Below are positions 23,855 through 33,318 of a stretch of DNA of 64,000 nt, piece after piece. The translations under genes were made by a program, and so were the position numbers. Below the pieces are notes generated by a model, which saw only the letters and a program-made list of their open reading frames with translations, ran no database searches and was not told the DNA's origin. Position 1 is the first letter of the stretch. The number at the start of each line of letters is the position of its first letter. The stretch spans positions 620,001 through 684,000 of the forward strand of contig NZ_JAFBCP010000001.1 of the NCBI RefSeq assembly GCF_016907735.1. The letters run 5' to 3'. The DNA comes from Brevibacterium paucivorans. GTDB lineage: Bacteria > Actinomycetota > Actinomycetes > Actinomycetales > Brevibacteriaceae.

Positions 23855-24985
23855 TCACGGCTGGTTGGCTGCCGCCTCGGCCGCCTTCTCTTCTTCCTTA
23901 CGCCAGCGGATACCAGCCTCTAAGAAGCCGTCAATATCCCCGTCAAACACCGCCTGCGGATTATTCACTTCATAACCCGTACGCAAGTCCTTCACCATCT
24001 GATACGGGTGCGTGACATACGACCGCATCTGGTCGCCCCAGCTGGCCTTAATGTCACCAGCCAGGTCCTTCTTCTGCGCTTCTTCCTCTTCTCGCTTCAG
24101 CTGCAACAGGCGCGACTGCAGAACGCGCATCGCGGCGGCGCGGTTCTGGATCTGGGACTTCTCGTTCTGCATCGACACGACAACTCCGGTTGGGATGTGC
24201 GTAATACGCACCGCCGAGTCCGTCGTGTTCACCGACTGACCACCGGGCCCCGAGGACCGGAACACGTCAATGCGGAGGTCGTTTTCGTCGATATCGATGT
24301 GGTCAGTCTGCTCGATCAGAGGGACCACTTCAACAGCGGCAAAGGATGTCTGGCGGCGCCCCTGGTTATCGAAGGGCGAAATGCGAACAAGCCGGTGCGT
24401 TCCCGCTTCAACCGACAGCGTCCCATACGCATACGGCGCGTTCACCTGGATGGTCGCCGACTTTACGCCCGCGCCTTCCGCATACGACGTGTCCAGCTCT
24501 TCAACCTTGTAGCCACGGTTTTCAGCCCAGCGGATGTACATGCGAATGAGCATCTGCGCCCAGTCAGTCGCGTCGTCACCACCGGCACCCGATCGAACCG
24601 TAATCACAGCCGAACGCTCATCGAACTCGCCAGACAGAAGTGTCGAGATCTCCAGCGCGGCCAGCTCAGATTTGAGTTTCTGGACTTCCGAGGCCGCCTC
24701 TTTCAAAGCGTCTTCGTCGCCTTCGTCCTCACCCATCGACACCAAAAGCTCAACATCTTCAATGCGTTGGTCGAACTTCTGAAGCTTCTCCAACGTGCCC
24801 TGCTTGTGGCTGAGTTTAGAAGTGATGGCTTGCGCAACATCGGGGTCGTCCCACAGGTCTGGAGCGGCGGCGGCCTCGGTGAGCTCCGCAACTTCAGACT
24901 TCAGCTGTTCAACGTCAGACACTTCACGAATCGAGGCAAACGTTTGTTGCAGTGAAGCGATCTCGCTAGGAAAGTCAATGGCCAT
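23855..24985 (-). CDS. prfB: Peptide chain release factor 2
   Basis: 376 aa, normal length. It contains the GGQ peptidyl-hydrolysis motif in [18 protein letters not shown] and the class I release factor core. It terminates translation at UGA and UAA. The frame is continuous: the programmed +1 frameshift near codon 25 found in many bacteria is absent, so autoregulation by frameshifting is not possible. It is directly upstream of smpB, and both serve translation termination. Confidence 0.97.
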   Translation of the reverse strand: MAIDFPSEIASLQQTFASIREVSDVEQLKSEVAELTEAAAAPDLWDDPDVAQAITSKLSHKQGTLEKLQKFDQRIEDVELLVSMGEDEGDEDALKEAASEVQKLKSELAALEISTLLSGEFDERSAVITVRSGAGGDDATDWAQMLIRMYIRWAENRGYKVEELDTSYAEGAGVKSATIQVNAPYAYGTLSVEAGTHRLVRISPFDNQGRRQTSFAAVEVVPLIEQTDHIDIDENDLRIDVFRSSGPGGQSVNTTDSAVRITHIPTGVVVSMQNEKSQIQNRAAAMRVLQSRLLQLKREEEEAQKKDLAGDIKASWGDQMRSYVTHPYQMVKDLRTGYEVNNPQAVFDGDIDGFLEAGIRWRKEEEKAAEAAANQP

Positions 24986-25100
24986 AGTGCTTCTACTCTA
25001 CTTCACCCCACCCCACGCGATTCCACTCGCCCAACCACGCCACAAACACAACCCAGCGCCCACTTCGCGTCACGACTTCATGGCACAGCCCCGCAAAAAG

Positions 25101-25109
25101 TTATCCACA
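25101..25109 (+). promoter_or_regulatory. Single perfect DnaA-box 9-mer upstream of the Tad locus
   Basis: TTATCCACA in the 200-bp gap between the divergent prfB and tadA-like genes. A lone 9-mer can occur by chance; it is noted because two other clusters of this motif occur in intergenic regions of the window. Confidence 0.35.
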
Positions 25110-25186
25110 GATTTTGTTGAGGCTATTCCCATTCAGCGCCCAGCGGGCTAAATTGTTGAGCACCCGTACATCCGGTTGGAGACATC

Positions 25187-26413
25187 ATGGACGCTGTCGA
25201 CATCATCACTTCGGAAGTGCGTGACCGAATTCGCGCAACTGGAATAGATCCCCGAATAGATACCGCCGCTTCACGCGACGTCATCAAAGCTGTCATCGCT
25301 GACTACGACGAACGCACACTGAAGGGAAACCTCCCCGTGCTGTCGGACCCAGACGAAGCGTTTAAAAGCATTCTCGACGACGTTGCGGGTTTCGGAACCT
25401 TGCAGAAGTACCTCGACGACCCAGACGTTGAAGAGATCTGGATCAACGGGCCACAAGGTGTTTTCATCAGCCGGCGAGGCGTTTCCGAACTCACCACCAC
25501 CATCCTCACCGAAACAGACATCTACGACCTCATCGAACGAATGCTTCGCACAACTGGGCGACGCGTAGACCTGTCCAGCCCATTTGTTGATGCCAGCCTG
25601 CCTGACGGTTCACGCCTCCACGTGGTCCTCCCCGACATCACGCGCAAGTACCCCAGCGTCAACATCCGCAAGTTCATTTCTCGCACACGGTCTCTCAGAG
25701 ACCTGGTAGAAAACGGTACCGTCACCCCAGCCGCTGCCGAGTTCCTCGACGCAGCCGTGATCGCCGGCGCCAACATCATCGTTTCTGGCGCAACCCAGGC
25801 GGGTAAGACCACCATGCTCAACGCTCTAGCTGGTTCGATTCCTGCCCGCGAGCGCGTTATCACGTGCGAAGAAGTGTTCGAACTGTCCCTGCCAACCCGA
25901 GACTGGGTTGCGCTTCAGTGTCGCCAGCCCTCGCTTGAGGGTGCCGGCGAGGTGACCTTGCGCAAACTGGTGAAGGAAGCGCTCCGCATGCGCCCTTCCC
26001 GAATCATTGTGGGCGAGGTTCGTGAAGCCGAAAGTTTCGACCTCCTCGTCGCCGCCAACAGTGGGCTCCCCGCCCTGGGCACCTTGCATGCAAACTCGGC
26101 GCGCGCCGCGGTCACCAAGATGTGTACCCTCCCGCTTCTCGCAGGCCCCAACATTGGTTCGGCCTTCGTGACCCCCACGGTCGCAACGTGCATTGACTTA
26201 ATTGTCCACGTCAAACTCGACCCGTCAGGCACCCGCCGGGTCGACGAAATCGCCGCCATCCCCGGCGGAATCGAAAACAACACAGTCGAACTCGAAACCG
26301 TTTTCCACACGTCCAATCGCGGGACGTTAGTTCGCGGCACAGGGTTTACCCACCTCGGCGAACGCTTTGCCCGGGTTGGCAAAGACATCCACCACATCCT
26401 GGAGGCGGCATGA
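25187..26413 (+). CDS. tadA: Tad/Flp pilus assembly ATPase (CpaF/TadA)
   Basis: 408 aa. It is a VirB11-like secretion ATPase: N-domain with DDPDVEEIWINGP, Walker A GATQAGKTT, the Asp box region ERVITCEEVFEL, Walker B RPSRIIVGEVRE and the His box LGTLHANSARAA. It drives assembly of Flp/Tad pili at the membrane. GGAG lies 7 nt before the ATG. It heads a seven-gene run. The CpaE/TadZ-like (Ssd) gene that usually precedes it in Actinobacteria is absent; prfB lies there instead. Confidence 0.94.
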   Translation: MDAVDIITSEVRDRIRATGIDPRIDTAASRDVIKAVIADYDERTLKGNLPVLSDPDEAFKSILDDVAGFGTLQKYLDDPDVEEIWINGPQGVFISRRGVSELTTTILTETDIYDLIERMLRTTGRRVDLSSPFVDASLPDGSRLHVVLPDITRKYPSVNIRKFISRTRSLRDLVENGTVTPAAAEFLDAAVIAGANIIVSGATQAGKTTMLNALAGSIPARERVITCEEVFELSLPTRDWVALQCRQPSLEGAGEVTLRKLVKEALRMRPSRIIVGEVREAESFDLLVAANSGLPALGTLHANSARAAVTKMCTLPLLAGPNIGSAFVTPTVATCIDLIVHVKLDPSGTRRVDEIAAIPGGIENNTVELETVFHTSNRGTLVRGTGFTHLGERFARVGKDIHHILEAA

Positions 26414-27282
26414 CCACGTCGTTGACGGGTGCACTGTGTGGCCTCACTCTGGGGGCTGGCCTGTTCTGCTTATGGTGGTCCATGTGGGAGACGCCTGCCC
26501 AGAAGAAATCCCCTCCAGCTTTTATCCTGCGCACGCGCGATCAGCTTCGGGCCGCTGGCCTCCACCGGGTAAGTCCCGCGCAACTGTTCACGGTGTGCGT
26601 GGGGTGCGGGCTGGTGGTTGCCATGGTGACATACGTGTTTTCGCCCGCGTTGCCCATTGCCGTGTGTTTTGGTTTTTTCGCAACGGTCGCGCCGTATCAG
26701 ATCGTGAAGTTCCGGGCACGTAAAACGTCGGTATCCCGCCGCACTTTGTGGCCGGAAGCAATCGACCACTTAAGTTCCGGGGTGCGTGCGGGGCTTTCCC
26801 TGCCCGAGGCGGTATGCGGATTGAGTGCCCGCGGTCCGGTTGCGTTGCGGCCCCTGTTCGAGGTCTTCGCCCGTGAGTACCGCGCCACGGGTTCGTTTAG
26901 TGTGGCCCTCAACCGGTTTAAGGAGTCGGCTGCTGATCCCGTTGCTGACCGCATGGTGGCGGCGTTACGTATCACGCGCGAAGTGGGTGGCACGGACTTG
27001 GGTGCCATGCTCAAAACGCTCAGCCAGTTCCTGCGAGAGGATGCTCGCACGCGGGCTGAACTGACCGCACGCCAATCGTGGACCGTGACGGGAGCCAAGC
27101 TGGGTGTGGCCGCACCGTGGGTGGTGCTGGGACTTCTTGCCACCCGCCCGGAAACCGCCGACGCATATAACACCGCCCAAGGCACCATTCTGCTGGTGGT
27201 GGGTTTGGTCATTTCGCTGTGTGCCTACAGCGTCATGAAGCGGATCGGCCGATTGCCTGAAGAAGCACGGGTTTTGCGATGA
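26410..27282 (+). CDS. tadB: Tad pilus inner-membrane platform protein TadB
   Basis: 290 aa. A type II secretion F domain is preceded by two membrane helices and followed by two at the C-terminus. Conserved elements are LSSGVRAGLSLPEAV and DPVADRMVAALRITREVGG. It forms the membrane platform with TadC for the CpaF ATPase. Start and stop overlap the neighbours as ATGA on both sides. Confidence 0.9.
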   Translation: MTTSLTGALCGLTLGAGLFCLWWSMWETPAQKKSPPAFILRTRDQLRAAGLHRVSPAQLFTVCVGCGLVVAMVTYVFSPALPIAVCFGFFATVAPYQIVKFRARKTSVSRRTLWPEAIDHLSSGVRAGLSLPEAVCGLSARGPVALRPLFEVFAREYRATGSFSVALNRFKESAADPVADRMVAALRITREVGGTDLGAMLKTLSQFLREDARTRAELTARQSWTVTGAKLGVAAPWVVLGLLATRPETADAYNTAQGTILLVVGLVISLCAYSVMKRIGRLPEEARVLR

Positions 27283-28217
27283 TGACGCTGGATCACCCGC
27301 TTGTCATTGGATCACTCGGCCTGTCGGTAGGGCTGTCCCTGACGTTCCTTGTGCTGTCCTTACCCGTGATGCGTCGCCCACGCTTAGAGGACCGCATTGG
27401 CCCCTACCTGCGCACGACGCAAGCGGCGGAGGAAAAGTACCACCTCACCGCCCCTACCGAGACTGGGTTTGGTGGTTTGGCCCGTCATTACTTCACCCGT
27501 GCTCTCCACTGGCTAAACTCCCGCATGACCACCGACGCGTCCGTCACTCTTCGCTTGTCAAAACTGGGGCCGACTCACACGATCGACAGTTTCCGAGCCC
27601 GCCAGGTTCTGCTCATCATTGCCGGTTTAGTGGCAGGCGCGCTCATGAGCACAGTGATCAGTTTGGCTCGCGGGTTCAACCCGCTGGTGTGTGTTGTTCT
27701 GATCGTTCTCAGCGGAGTGTGTGGCCATTTTCTTAACGACTGGCTCCTCACTCAGGCCGTCAAGAAACGTGAAGAGCGCATTCTGGCGGAGTTTCCCACC
27801 ATTGCTGAGCTGCTTGCGCTGTCCATAACCGCTGGTGAGGGCACGGTTGACGCACTGAACCGCGTGTGCCAAACCGCTAAGGGTGAGCTCAGCGACGAAT
27901 TGCGAATCGCTTTGGCTCAGGCACGCACCGGCACATCCTTAGTCGAAGCACTTGATGCGATGGCACGTCGCACCAATATCCAGAGCCTCATCCAGTTCGT
28001 CGACGGGCTGGCCATCGCATTGTCGCGTGGCACGCCCCTGTCTGAAGTGTTACGCGCTCAAGCTGCCGATGTTCGAGAGGAGGGTCGTCGCAAACTCATG
28101 GAGCTTTCGGGCAAGAAAGAAGTAGGGATGCTTGTCCCTGTAGTGCTTTTTGTCCTTCCTATTACTGTCCTGTTCGCTGTGTATCCATCGTTGGCCGTTC
28201 TCAATGTAGGTCTTTAG
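27279..28217 (+). CDS. tadC: Tad pilus inner-membrane platform protein TadC
   Basis: 312 aa. A second type II secretion F domain is seen (LLALSITAGEGTVDALNRV, and MARRTNIQSLIQFVDGLAIALSRGTPL), with two membrane helices before it and one at the end. It partners TadB. The start overlaps the TadB stop (ATGA). Confidence 0.9.
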   Translation: MMTLDHPLVIGSLGLSVGLSLTFLVLSLPVMRRPRLEDRIGPYLRTTQAAEEKYHLTAPTETGFGGLARHYFTRALHWLNSRMTTDASVTLRLSKLGPTHTIDSFRARQVLLIIAGLVAGALMSTVISLARGFNPLVCVVLIVLSGVCGHFLNDWLLTQAVKKREERILAEFPTIAELLALSITAGEGTVDALNRVCQTAKGELSDELRIALAQARTGTSLVEALDAMARRTNIQSLIQFVDGLAIALSRGTPLSEVLRAQAADVREEGRRKLMELSGKKEVGMLVPVVLFVLPITVLFAVYPSLAVLNVGL

Positions 28218-28231
28218 CTCAAGGAGGAGCT

Positions 28232-28459
28232 GTGTTTGTTCGCTTCTACACGTTTATGTCCACCCTTCTACTCGCGTTTACTCCCCGTCCCCGCCCCCGA
28301 GGTGCCCGTTACCGACGCTCAGACCGCGGCGATGTGCCCGGTTGGGTGTTGATTACGGTCATGACAGCGGCATTAGTGGTCGCCCTGTGGGCGCTGGCCG
28401 GCGAAGCGTTTACGAATTTCTTCAATGATTCGATGAACAAGGTGCGCAACGCAGGGTAG
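28232..28459 (+). CDS. Small Flp-pilin-like protein of the Tad locus
   Basis: 75 aa from a GTG with a very strong AAGGAGGAG ribosome site, as expected for an abundant product. After a basic N-terminus it has RGDVPGWVLITVMTAALVVALWALAG, a single long helix of pilin type, with a Gly-Asp junction where a prepilin peptidase could cut. The usual Glu at position +5 after the cut is not present. It is probably the pilus subunit or a pilin-like factor; the position after tadC fits this. Confidence 0.7.
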   Translation: MFVRFYTFMSTLLLAFTPRPRPRGARYRRSDRGDVPGWVLITVMTAALVVALWALAGEAFTNFFNDSMNKVRNAG

Positions 28460-28481
28460 TTCCCGGCCGGGTAGTTCCCTC

Positions 28482-28871
28482 ATGTGTCTGAAGTCGGATC
28501 GTGGTTCGGCTGTAGCCGAGTTTGTGTTTGTCGCGGCTCTTCTGTCGTTAGTGTTCGCAGGTGTGTTGCAAGTGTGCCTAACTATTCACGTGCGCAACAC
28601 TGTCACAGATGCTGCCGTGGCTGGCGCCCGCGTACTTGCGATGGGTGACGGCAACGCTGACGACGCACGCGACGTGACCCGAACTCTGATTGTGAGTTCC
28701 CTAGGCGAACGCTACGCGGGCCCAATCAACGTGGGCTACGACAGTTTTCATGGCGATGACGTAGCCGTCGTCGAGGTAACAACTGCCGTGCCTGTGATTG
28801 GAATGTGGGGACCCACCGGCCTCATGACCAGACAGGGACGCGCGTTCGTTGAACCTGTGTATGAACCCTAA
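28482..28871 (+). CDS. TadE-like pseudopilin
   Basis: 129 aa. It has a short basic leader, then DRGSAVAEFVFVAALLSLVFAGVLQ, the TadE helix with the conserved Ser-Ala-x-x-Glu-Phe motif. A hydrophilic C-domain follows with NTVTDAAVAGARV. TadE-family proteins are minor pilins needed for Flp pilus assembly. The ribosome site is weak. Confidence 0.85.
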   Translation: MCLKSDRGSAVAEFVFVAALLSLVFAGVLQVCLTIHVRNTVTDAAVAGARVLAMGDGNADDARDVTRTLIVSSLGERYAGPINVGYDSFHGDDVAVVEVTTAVPVIGMWGPTGLMTRQGRAFVEPVYEP

Positions 28872-28890
28872 GCAGCAAGGAACAGTGCGC

Positions 28891-29379
28891 ATGATTGGCG
28901 TGACGAAACGGTTCAAGGCCCTGTGCGTCAACAGGGCCGACTCTGGCACTGCAGCTATTGAGTTCATATTTGCTTCGGTAGTGCTCTTGGTGCCTGTCGT
29001 ATATATCGTCATGGCAATCAGTGTTCTCCAGGCAGGCACATACGCCACGCAAGCCATCGCGATCGATGCGGCCCGTTACGCTTCCAGGCACCCCGACACT
29101 GCACATACGCGCGCCAACGCCACCGCGTCCCTGCACCTGGATGATTTTGGGCTCAACGGAACTCCCCACCACGTGAAGTTTTCCTGTTCAGAGAAGTGCA
29201 ACACCCCAGGTTCAACGGTCACGGCTCATGTGGAAACTCGGGTGGCTCTTCCTGGGATTCCGTTCGTCTTCAACAGTGAAACAGCCGGGCGCATCACGGT
29301 TACCGCTTCGCACACCGACATCGTCGCACCCACAGGAGGTCATCATGAGATCACGCATAGCATCGTCGGCGCACCGTGA
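28891..29379 (+). CDS. TadE/TadF-like minor pilin
   Basis: 162 aa from the ATG at 28891 with AAGGA about 10 nt upstream; a GTG at 28885 or an ATG at 28861 inside the previous gene are alternatives. The helix is preceded by ADSGTAAIEFIFASVVLLVPVV, carrying the same small-x-x-Glu-Phe signature as TadE. The C-domain has two Cys (SCSEKC) that may form a disulfide outside the cell. It is probably a minor pilin. Confidence 0.8.
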   Translation: MIGVTKRFKALCVNRADSGTAAIEFIFASVVLLVPVVYIVMAISVLQAGTYATQAIAIDAARYASRHPDTAHTRANATASLHLDDFGLNGTPHHVKFSCSEKCNTPGSTVTAHVETRVALPGIPFVFNSETAGRITVTASHTDIVAPTGGHHEITHSIVGAP

Positions 29380-29782
29380 GTCTGGTTCGGTCACGCCCCT
29401 TGCCGTTGGGTTCTGCGTCATCGTCCTTGCCTTGGTCACCGTCATTACCATCATCACCGACTACTACATGGCACACCGCAAGCTGTACGCGATTGCCGAT
29501 TCAGCTGCCCTTGCAGCTGTGGAAAGCTACCAGCCAGTGCCCGGAGGCAAACCCACGTTCGTTTTCGACGCCCACGGAATCGAGAAGAAAGCGAACCAGC
29601 ATGTGGCTCGTATCAGTCCCCCGTCTAACCTCGCACGCATTCGAGTAAGCGCACATATTGCAGATTCGCGCAACGTTCACGTCACTGCGCATGCCCGCTA
29701 CAAACCCATCCTGATCTCGCCTTTTGTTCCAAAAGGCATCGAACTGACCTCAACGACAAAAGCCCGGGGCGCCCTTCGGTAG
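29345..29782 (+). CDS. Tad-locus secreted/TadG-like protein
   Basis: 145 aa from the ATG at 29345, set by an AGGAGGT ribosome site 6 nt before it; the open frame extends further upstream but has no initiation site. It overlaps the previous gene by 35 nt. One N-terminal helix (GFCVIVLALVTVITIITDYY) is followed by ALAAVESY, which resembles the short actinobacterial 'secretion/helicase neighbourhood TadE-like' proteins. The rest is an exported domain. It is the last gene of the Tad run. Confidence 0.75.
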   Translation: MRSRIASSAHRESGSVTPLAVGFCVIVLALVTVITIITDYYMAHRKLYAIADSAALAAVESYQPVPGGKPTFVFDAHGIEKKANQHVARISPPSNLARIRVSAHIADSRNVHVTAHARYKPILISPFVPKGIELTSTTKARGALR

Positions 29783-29877
29783 CCGTCTCCCACCTCGGCC
29801 GCTACTTCTTCCAGCAACGCCCCCTCCACCACCGCGCACTTTTGCCCACAAGCCCTGCGACTACCTGCCACTCACGA

Positions 29878-29902
29878 TGTGGACAAAACCCGGTTATCCA
29901 CA
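29878..29902. promoter_or_regulatory. Inverted pair of DnaA-box 9-mers upstream of the FtsK/EssC-like gene
   Basis: TGTGGACAA (29878-29886, complement TTGTCCACA) and TTATCCACA (29894-29902) face each other 7 bp apart, 44 bp before the next start codon. Both are perfect actinobacterial or E. coli DnaA boxes. They could place the downstream gene under DnaA control. Confidence 0.5.
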
Positions 29903-29945
29903 CCCCGCAACCAGGGTCTGGAACCACGGCCCGTGACCGTACATC

Positions 29946-32900
29946 ATGGCGAACATGTACAGCACGATCGTTCATGTTGTGCAGGGTGACTCCCTGTCAT
30001 CCCTGCACGTCGAAGCACCGGGGTACGCCACGGCTGTCGACGTGTTGACTGCGCTCATGACCAATCGTGGCATCGAGACGCCCAGCGCCTTCACCGTGCG
30101 CAATTTCGCCCGCGCTGCTCCCACGCCAAACGAACAGTGGTTCGAATGGTGTACGCGAAGCCCGGTCACAGTGATTGAACATGCGACCGGCCTCACCTGT
30201 CACGCCGTGCCCGAGGTCGAACAAAAGTCGGTCTCTGTGCTGGCCGGCCCTGACTCCGGGTTTTGCGTCCCGTGGACACACCCCGACTTCACCGTGGGCA
30301 GATCACCTGAAGCGGCCCTTCAACTGTTCGATCCGCATATGAGCCGCGCCCCTGCCCCCGTCACCCCAGCCCCAGCAGCCGCACTCACCACGCACGGTGC
30401 CACCCACCTCGGGACAAACGACCCACGCGACCGCACCACCCCGCCGGAACCGCTCACCTGGCCAACCGCCCCACGAGTCACCGCCCCGCACGCGCCACAC
30501 ATGGCGCACTACGCGATCCCGATTGTGCTGGGCGTGGTGCTCATGCTCGTCACCCACATGTGGTGGTTCTTGCTGTTCAGCGTTGCCGGCCCCGTGAGCG
30601 CCGGGGTGACGTGGTGGAGCAGTCGGCGCCGGTATGCCCGCGACCTCGCCCACGCGCTGCACGAGTTTTCGCGGGCGATCGAGCAGTTCGAATCAGATAT
30701 CCACACCAACCGCGCCCGGGCCGCACGCGCTGAGAACCAACGTCCGTTCTCGCTGTCCAGAATCCCTGTGGGTGTTGGGACGTGTTGCGTGGGAGCCACG
30801 GTGAAGGCGCCTCCGGACTACGAACCGCCGTTTGACCGCGTGGCCGCCCGCGTCACCGTCCCTGGGATCACCCGCGACGGTCACACGCACCTGGTGTCCA
30901 ACAACCAGATTGTCACGGTAGATCTGGAACGTACTGAACTTGTGGTGTGTGGTGAGTCCGCTCCCGAGGTCGCCCGCGGAATCATCGTCATGCTCCGTGC
31001 GTACGGCGCGGCTGTGGTTTTTGACCCACCTCCAGATGGGCCGGAGTTCCTGCGGGTGGGGACGCCCACCTCGGGGCCGGTCATAAACGTCACCTGGGGT
31101 GACACCATCCGGTTCACCCCCGCCGAGGTGGCCGACACCTGGATTGTGGACTGCCCGGATTCGGTGACGGCCAGCATCCATTGCCCACCGCCGGTAGGGG
31201 CCGGCCCGATGCCAGGTTCGCTCGCTCCCAGGTGTATGCCCGCGCACAGGTTTGTGCGGGTGCTGGGTGAGATTTCGGGAACTGGGCCCGTCGCGTTGGA
31301 GTCCATGAGTATCGCAGAACTGACCCGCGCCGTATCCGTCGATCCGCGTGGCGCCGTCCCGATTGGGGTGAGCGAGAAGGGTGCCGTGTTTCTTGACCTG
31401 TTTGCCCACGGGCCGCACGCGCTTGTTGCGGGGACAACAGGCAGTGGGAAGTCGGTGTTTTTAAGCGCGTGGATTCAGTCGTTGGCCACTGTGCTCACGC
31501 CTGAAGAGGTCCGGTTTGTTCTGGTTGATTTCAAGGGTGGGGCTGCGTTTGCGCCCTTGCAAGACCTGCCGCACACCGACACGGTTGTCTCAAACCTGGA
31601 TACATTCCTAGGGCTACGGGCGCTGAGGTACATTCTGGCGGAAGTCACACGCCGCGAAGAACTGTTCGCACGTGCCGGAGTGAGCGATCTGGCCACATAT
31701 AACGAAAACAACGCACCACTCCCCCGGATCGTCACGGTCATCGATGAGTTTCAAGCCCTAGTCCATCAGATCCCGGAAAGCGTGGAGATCCTGGAACAGC
31801 TCACAGCCTTAGGGCGGTCCCTGGGGATCCACGCGGTACTGGCCACCCAACGGCCGTCCGGGGTAGTGACGGCGCGTATGAAGTCGAACATTGCGGTGCG
31901 CGTGTGCCTGCGTGTGAGGGACGCACAGGACTCAAACGACGTCATCGACTCCCCCGACGCCGCCCTCCTAGACGCGAGCGCACCCGGCCTGGGACTCATC
32001 TCGACCCCGCACGGGCTCACTTTGTTCCGGTCGGCGCACACGGGCACACCGGAACCGGCCGTCATACGTTGGCGCCCGGCCGACACTGCGGACGCGTCAG
32101 AAACGGAAGCGCCACTTGAGGGGTACGAAACCGGCTCGTCTCAAGTGCCAAGCCCGGGCTCCGCCGATGACACACACCCCCAACCGCACACCATCGTCCC
32201 ACCCCCACTGCCACGCACCTTCGACGGAACAGCCAGCGCGGTTTTTGACACCTCGGCGGGACTTACCCCGTGGTCCTACCAGCCAGACCGGGACGGGGCG
32301 GTGCTCATCAGCGGAGGGCCGAGGTGCGGAAAAACCCACGCTCTCCACGTACTGGCCGGCCACGCGAGTGACACGCACGTGGTGGTGGGGTTCGGACGGG
32401 CGGGAACGTCCATGCCCGCAGCCCATGTGTACGCGAACACGGAGTGGATGCACGAAGCCGCACTGAGCCTGCTGGAGTCACTTCCCAGTTCACACCCCGT
32501 GTTTGTTGCGGTGGACGACTCGGACGACCTGTTCTCCCCCACGCACCGCGCCAGGCTGGACTTAGTGCTGGCACATAGACCGTTTGCCCTGGTGACAGGC
32601 CGGCGTGGGGTGGCTTCAGCAGTGGCGACGCGAGCTTCAACCCGTCTGACGTTCCCACCGGCCGTGGCTGAAGACGCTGTTTTCTATGGCGTGAAGCCCG
32701 CCCGGTTTGCGGGTATGAAGGACCCCGGCCGAGGTCTCCTGTCCTCCCCGTCGATCGCAGCTTCTGACGGGGTCGACGCACAGATCTCCACCAACGTCCC
32801 GTTTGTCGACCAGCCAGTTCCTGATGTGGGTATTCCCGATGTGGGTACCGGAATCTTGGTCGGGGCGAGCCCTCTGGGCAATGCGGTGTACTGGGATCCG

Positions 32901-33269
32901 GCGACGGGGCCCGTCCTCAACGTGTTAGGCCCAGAACACGCAACCGCACCGCTTCTTGGCGGTTTATCCGAGCATTTGCCAGTTGGCACGGTCGTGGTTC
33001 CGCGAGCGCATGAAGATTCCTGGCAGTTTGGATCGCTCACGGTGGTTGCTGCGCCTCTTGATCACATGCCTGGGTTTGGCTCGCCACTTGCGCAGGCTCG
33101 CAACCGCGGCCCCATGCTGATTGTTGGAGCGCGTTCACCACAGGAGCTGGGGCACGTAGCTCGCGACCTTCCGTTCATTCCACCGCACGACTCATGCGCG
33201 TGGTTCGTCCACGCGAATGTGCGCGTACCCGTCCACATCCCACCCTCCAGTAGAAAACCGAACGATTGA
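29946..33269 (+). CDS. EssC/EccC-like FtsK-SpoIIIE ATPase with FHA-like N-terminus
   Basis: 1107 aa. An FHA-like segment (FTVGRSPEAALQLFDPHMSR) lies at about 115-134 and two membrane helices at about 188-225. The first FtsK domain has Walker A AGTTGSGKSVF near 495 and Walker B IVTVIDEF near 597. A second, degenerate ATPase follows with SGGPRCGKTH near 787. This order matches type VII secretion ATPases of the EssC/EccC type. No WXG100 substrate or other ESX component is in the window, so it is an orphan here. The start (ATG at 29946 or 29955) has no clear ribosome site. It may serve type VII-like export or DNA/protein pumping; substrate unknown. Confidence 0.82.
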   Translation: MANMYSTIVHVVQGDSLSSLHVEAPGYATAVDVLTALMTNRGIETPSAFTVRNFARAAPTPNEQWFEWCTRSPVTVIEHATGLTCHAVPEVEQKSVSVLAGPDSGFCVPWTHPDFTVGRSPEAALQLFDPHMSRAPAPVTPAPAAALTTHGATHLGTNDPRDRTTPPEPLTWPTAPRVTAPHAPHMAHYAIPIVLGVVLMLVTHMWWFLLFSVAGPVSAGVTWWSSRRRYARDLAHALHEFSRAIEQFESDIHTNRARAARAENQRPFSLSRIPVGVGTCCVGATVKAPPDYEPPFDRVAARVTVPGITRDGHTHLVSNNQIVTVDLERTELVVCGESAPEVARGIIVMLRAYGAAVVFDPPPDGPEFLRVGTPTSGPVINVTWGDTIRFTPAEVADTWIVDCPDSVTASIHCPPPVGAGPMPGSLAPRCMPAHRFVRVLGEISGTGPVALESMSIAELTRAVSVDPRGAVPIGVSEKGAVFLDLFAHGPHALVAGTTGSGKSVFLSAWIQSLATVLTPEEVRFVLVDFKGGAAFAPLQDLPHTDTVVSNLDTFLGLRALRYILAEVTRREELFARAGVSDLATYNENNAPLPRIVTVIDEFQALVHQIPESVEILEQLTALGRSLGIHAVLATQRPSGVVTARMKSNIAVRVCLRVRDAQDSNDVIDSPDAALLDASAPGLGLISTPHGLTLFRSAHTGTPEPAVIRWRPADTADASETEAPLEGYETGSSQVPSPGSADDTHPQPHTIVPPPLPRTFDGTASAVFDTSAGLTPWSYQPDRDGAVLISGGPRCGKTHALHVLAGHASDTHVVVGFGRAGTSMPAAHVYANTEWMHEAALSLLESLPSSHPVFVAVDDSDDLFSPTHRARLDLVLAHRPFALVTGRRGVASAVATRASTRLTFPPAVAEDAVFYGVKPARFAGMKDPGRGLLSSPSIAASDGVDAQISTNVPFVDQPVPDVGIPDVGTGILVGASPLGNAVYWDPATGPVLNVLGPEHATAPLLGGLSEHLPVGTVVVPRAHEDSWQFGSLTVVAAPLDHMPGFGSPLAQARNRGPMLIVGARSPQELGHVARDLPFIPPHDSCAWFVHANVRVPVHIPPSSRKPND

Positions 33270-33318
33270 TCGGGCATGATGTAGCGTGACGCACGTTACG
33301 AATCCAACGGAGGATCAG

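Noticed and set aside
24900-24985. Programmed frameshift in prfB
   Set aside because: The frame is continuous from ATG through GGQ; no in-frame TGA or shifty CTTTGA is needed.
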